NCBI GenBank assembly: GCA_016839385.1
Contig: JAEOUK010000535.1
Location: 1 to 7,400 of the forward strand
DNA length: 7,400 nt
DNA from: Promethearchaeota archaeon
GTDB taxonomy: Archaea > Asgardarchaeota > Lokiarchaeia > Sigynarchaeales > MK-D1
Direction: 5' to 3'
Shown piece after piece: positions 4,802 to 7,400 of this stretch; position 1 is the first letter of the stretch, and each line of letters begins with the position of its first letter. The translations under genes and the position numbers were made by a program. Under the pieces are notes generated by a model. The model saw only the letters and a list, made by a program, of their open reading frames with translations, was not told the DNA's origin and did not search any database.

Positions 4802-6411
4802 GGTTTCAATCCTGTTTGGAAGTGTCTTAATGGGAGTTTAGCTCCCCGTGAAATTTGGATTTTAGGCATCTTCTCACGATTTTTATACAATTCTATTATT
4901 GCTGCAACTGCATAATCAATTTGAGAATTATCATAAGCATTCCTCGGAATAGCAAATCGAACGACATTTAAAATCCCCTTTCTCTGCTCCTCTGTTTTTT
5001 GATCCCACTCAAATGCAAATGGTCCCAATTCACATGCTCTGATTCCATAATGCCTGATCAATTCAATTGTGAATCCAACTCCTCCGAAATCATCAATTTT
5101 CATATCAATTCCTTTAAAGAATTGGTTCATATCGATGTAGACAGCATGCCCACCGGGGGGTAAAATAACGGGAACATCATGTTTTGCTAATTGACTCGCA
5201 AAGTACCTAGCTTGTCTTAACCGATTAGCAAGGTAATACTCCTTTGTCCCTTCATACAATCCTACAGCCAGTGCCATTATATCCCGACCACTCAGCCCCC
5301 CGTACGAATCGTTCCCAAAAGTCAGAATTTGTTTGACTTTTAATTGAGTCCCAATATCTTTTTCATCCGAAAAATTCTTGTGAAAAATTCCTCTATCTCG
5401 AAAGAATAATCCTCCACCCATATTAGCCAGACCATCTTTCTTAAAGGAAACAGTAAATCCATCAACATAGGAAAACATTTTTTGTATAATTTTAGTCACA
5501 GACCAATTTTCATACCCTGATTCGTATAATTTAATGAAATAAGCATTTTCCGCAAATCTACAAGCATCAAAAAACATGGGTATATTGTTTTCGTGGGCAA
5601 TTTTGGATACTTTTTCAATATTTTTCATTGAAACAGGTTGTCCCGCGGCAGTGTTATTAGTAATAGTTAAATAGATAATAGGAATTTGCTCTGAGCCGTA
5701 TTTTTTCACGAAACTTATTAATTTTTTAATATCCATGTTTCCTTTAAACGGATTTTCCGTTTCGAGTTTTTCAAGAGGAAATTCTTGAAGGATTATCTTT
5801 TTATCAAAAAGATTGACAGCATGGATTCCACTTTGTGTAATGTTTGCTTCTGTCGTATCAAAATGTCCATTATTAGGAATATAATACTCTTTCGAAGAAT
5901 CACGTTCATGAAGGATTCGAGAAATAGTCGAAAACAACAAGAATTCTGCACATCGACCTTGCGGAACTATAAATGTATTAGGACGATCTAGTTGATGGAT
6001 GCCTCCGTTCACAAAACCTCCTTCACAAGGAACTAGATATAACTCGTTCATTAGTTTGTCTACATTATCTTCACCGGATAAAATTAGCTCTATGGATTTT
6101 TTGGGAGATTCTCCTCGTTCGAAAATATCTCGGAAAGCGTCTAATAATACATAATATCCTTTATTTCGTCCATAGGACTCATCGCCATGGAATAAAGATG
6201 ACCATTGAAGATCCGTCATAGTAGTTGTACCACTATCGGAAAGAAAGTCAAGAAACAGTAGATCTGCAGGAAAAGAGAATACATTGTATTCCGTTTCTTT
6301 TAGTGCTTTTTCTCTTTGCTCCTTAGTTACACTCTTTGTAACTCTTGTTACAAGAGTTTTATGGTGGGGAATTGGAACCCCCAACTCCTTTTGAGACTTC
6401 ATGCTATCCAT
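4795..6411 (-). CDS. tnaA: Tryptophanase (L-tryptophan indole-lyase) with long internal insertion
   Basis: This is a PLP-dependent beta-eliminating lyase of fold type I, splitting L-tryptophan into indole, pyruvate and ammonia in the cytoplasm. Seen in its 538 residues: LLFLDFLSDSGTTTMTD (51-67), HGDESYG (75-81), QGR phosphate-binding loop (151-153), FDTT (184-187), AAGQPVSM (255-262), FDACRFAENAYFIK (281-294, with Asp282 and Arg285), PLP lysine Lys325 in SFKKDGLANMGGG, SYGGLSGRD (369-377), GGHAVYID (420-427) and LRHFQTGLK at the end. Three positions separating tryptophanase from tyrosine phenol-lyase agree with tryptophanase: Asp185 (Thr124 in phenol-lyase), Leu462 rather than the substrate-binding Arg381, and His530 rather than Phe448. 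It is longer than E. coli TnaA (471) mainly through an insertion at about 98-146. The ATG at 6411 lacks a Shine-Dalgarno; AAAATTAAATTT (6441-6430) lies 19-30 nt upstream. There is no tnaC-like leader. The zinc-ribbon gene ends 35 bp before it on the same strand. Confidence 0.92.
   Translation of the reverse strand: MDSMKSQKELGVPIPHHKTLVTRVTKSVTKEQREKALKETEYNVFSFPADLLFLDFLSDSGTTTMTDLQWSSLFHGDESYGRNKGYYVLLDAFRDIFERGESPKKSIELILSGEDNVDKLMNELYLVPCEGGFVNGGIHQLDRPNTFIVPQGRCAEFLLFSTISRILHERDSSKEYYIPNNGHFDTTEANITQSGIHAVNLFDKKIILQEFPLEKLETENPFKGNMDIKKLISFVKKYGSEQIPIIYLTITNNTAAGQPVSMKNIEKVSKIAHENNIPMFFDACRFAENAYFIKLYESGYENWSVTKIIQKMFSYVDGFTVSFKKDGLANMGGGLFFRDRGIFHKNFSDEKDIGTQLKVKQILTFGNDSYGGLSGRDIMALAVGLYEGTKEYYLANRLRQARYFASQLAKHDVPVILPPGGHAVYIDMNQFFKGIDMKIDDFGGVGFTIELIRHYGIRACELGPFAFEWDQKTEEQRKGILNVVRFAIPRNAYDNSQIDYAVAAIIELYKNREKMPKIQISRGAKLPLRHFQTGLKPK
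6340..6358. repeat. 19-bp perfect palindrome inside the tryptophanase start region
   Basis: AACTCTTGTTACAAGAGTT has 9-bp arms around one central T, at codons 18-24 of the tryptophanase gene, about 55-70 nt downstream of its start. Beside it (6331-6340) is a near-direct repeat of the half-site, ACTCTTTGTA versus ACTCTTGTTA, which matches the protein repeat VTR-VTK-(S)-VTK. It could be an intragenic operator or an early mRNA hairpin. Confidence 0.4.
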
Positions 6412-6429
6412 GAAAAAATTGAAGGATAG

Positions 6430-6441
6430 AAATTTAATTTT
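6430..6441 (-). promoter_or_regulatory. TATA-like box of the tryptophanase gene
   Basis: AAAATTAAATTT on the minus strand is centred about 24 nt before the ATG, the spacing expected for a leaderless archaeal transcript. It lies in the 35-bp gap after the zinc-ribbon gene, so the tryptophanase gene could have its own promoter as well as read-through from upstream. Confidence 0.35.
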
Positions 6442-6446
6442 TGCTG

Positions 6447-7400
6447 TTAAAACAATAGTTTGTTTTCATCTATCGTTTCACCACACCAAGGACACCATTC
6501 TCGAGGTTTATCATAGTTACTTAAACAATTAGGACATCTTAGCTCAATAAGTTTGTCTGCTGGTAGGAATTCTGGTCTAGTGGTAAGTGTTTGACGTAAT
6601 TGAGTATCAAAATTAATTTGTAAAGCAACCAAATGAGCATTATTGTTGGTTCCAATAGTGATTTCAAGCGATTTATTTTCAGCAGAGCTTCGTAAAACGA
6701 TTACAACTTCCTCATCCTTTTGGGTTTTTCCATAAAATAGAGCTTCTCCAAAAAAAGGATCCTCATCTATCACATCTAACGCAAGTATCATTTTTAGTTT
6801 TTCAAGAATTGATTTCCCAATTGAATAAGCAAGGTTAGGAGGACTTGATTGAGGTAGTGCAAATACATTTGAACTCTTGTATTTAACGTGAAAGTCAAAA
6901 AACTCACGGATATGACTCACTCCCACTTTTTTTTCTAATTTTTGATACTTTGGGAGATATTCCAGTATATCAATCATCAAATCTTTTGCGGGTGAGGCGT
7001 AATAGTCGTTTTCATTTTGTTTTTTGTAATTAACCATGCCCTCTAGGTAAATTTGCGGAGTTCGAGGTTCAATTGTAGCTATTACTTCCTTCATATCTCC
7101 AGGACGTAATACAGAAAGAAATATTATATTTCCCTCAAAGATGTCATATATTTCGGGATAAATCTTCCGTATTATGAAGCTATTTTCATACAAATTTATC
7201 CGATAATTTACATCCCATAAGATTTCATCTGTATTGTTCAAAATCTTTACTTTATATCGTAAAAAATCATTTGTGAAGTCATATGAAACAGATACGCTGA
7301 GTTTTTTCTCTCGATGGTTCAATTTTTCAAGAGTTTTATTATAATCCCCGTAATAATTTGATGGATCAATCCTAACTAGTAATTCATTAAGTTGTTTTTG
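6447..7400 (-). CDS. C-terminal zinc-ribbon protein of unknown function (5' end beyond window)
   Basis: The frame is open from the stop at 6449-6447 to the window edge, giving 317 residues. The first start-like codon inside it (TTG at 7322-7320) is not convincing because the frame continues through 26 residues (beginning QKQLNELLVRIDP) with no stop, so the gene is 5'-partial. Residues about 34-150 look like a beta-sandwich: SVSYDFTNDFLRYKVKILNNTDEILWDV, a strand-rich stretch, LRPGDMKEVIATIEP and LEGMVNYK, much like an immunoglobulin-like or appendage-type domain. After a helical linker, residues about 185-265 form a second alpha/beta unit (HIREFF through VALQINF). A four-cysteine zinc ribbon closes the protein: CPNC (289-292), ten residues, CPWC (303-306). 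No signal peptide, membrane helix or catalytic motif is visible. I do not recognise the family. The two-domain core followed by a ribbon suggests an interaction or adaptor protein. It ends 35 bp before the tryptophanase gene, possibly as one operon. Confidence 0.7.
   Translation of the reverse strand, partial: QKQLNELLVRIDPSNYYGDYNKTLEKLNHREKKLSVSVSYDFTNDFLRYKVKILNNTDEILWDVNYRINLYENSFIIRKIYPEIYDIFEGNIIFLSVLRPGDMKEVIATIEPRTPQIYLEGMVNYKKQNENDYYASPAKDLMIDILEYLPKYQKLEKKVGVSHIREFFDFHVKYKSSNVFALPQSSPPNLAYSIGKSILEKLKMILALDVIDEDPFFGEALFYGKTQKDEEVVIVLRSSAENKSLEITIGTNNNAHLVALQINFDTQLRQTLTTRPEFLPADKLIELRCPNCLSNYDKPREWCPWCGETIDENKLLF
6483..6536 (-). other. CxxC-x10-CxxC zinc-ribbon segment
   Basis: Encodes CPNCLSNYDKPREWCPWC at the C-terminus of the preceding protein. 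Two CPxC knuckles ten residues apart are a standard rubredoxin-like zinc ribbon, and all four cysteines are present. Confidence 0.85.

Noticed and set aside
5785..5991. 68-codon plus-strand open frame
   Set aside because: It is antisense to the conserved FDTT/QGR region of tryptophanase; the product shows no recognisable pattern.
4795..6411. Tyrosine phenol-lyase as the identity of the PLP enzyme
   Set aside because: The three discriminating positions (Asp185, Leu462, His530) match tryptophanase, not the Thr124/Arg381/Phe448 set of phenol-lyase.
1..7400. tRNA genes, CRISPR arrays, insertion sequences, integrase or attachment sites
   Set aside because: No spaced direct repeats, no tRNA-like cloverleaf with GTTC-type loop, no transposase or recombinase motif and no long terminal repeats were found on either strand.

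Overview
The window looks archaeal and is A+T-rich. Its 3-dehydroquinate synthase is the archaeal type II enzyme (AroB'). There is a free-standing MetRS-type tRNA-binding (EMAP/OB-fold) subunit, and almost every start lacks a Shine-Dalgarno sequence, several having an A/T-rich box about 24-28 nt upstream as leaderless archaeal genes do. A Roadblock/LC7 protein with a long acidic tail next to a two-domain zinc-ribbon protein suggests an Asgard archaeon of the Loki-/Heimdall-type, low-GC side. That placement is an inference, because no rRNA or other phylogenetic marker is present.

Layout from left to right. (1) Positions 1-332, minus: N-terminal part of an SGNH/GDSL-type esterase running off the left edge. 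(2) 398-748, minus: MetRS beta-like tRNA-binding protein. (3) A 104-bp divergent promoter region. (4) 853-1770, plus: Roadblock/LC7 protein with a disordered acidic tail carrying a duplicated motif. (5) 1821-3212, plus: 12-helix MFS transporter, 50 bp downstream. (6) 3223-4365 (open to 4380), minus: AroB', convergent with the transporter and sharing an A/T stem-loop with it. (7) A 113-bp divergent region containing inverted repeats. (8) 4494-4787, plus: small winged-helix protein. (9) 4795-6411, minus: tryptophanase with an unusual insertion of about 44 residues, convergent with the winged-helix gene. (10) 6447-7400, minus: zinc-ribbon protein whose reading frame stays open to the right edge, so its N-terminus is missing.

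The most suggestive grouping is 3.2-6.4 kb. An aromatic amino acid biosynthesis enzyme (AroB') and a tryptophan-degrading enzyme (tryptophanase) flank a small winged-helix regulator candidate whose upstream region carries inverted repeats. This could be a local switch between making and breaking down aromatic amino acids, but the sequence shows only arrangement and candidate sites. No RNA gene, CRISPR array, insertion sequence or integrase was seen, and no stretch over about 115 bases lacks a gene.
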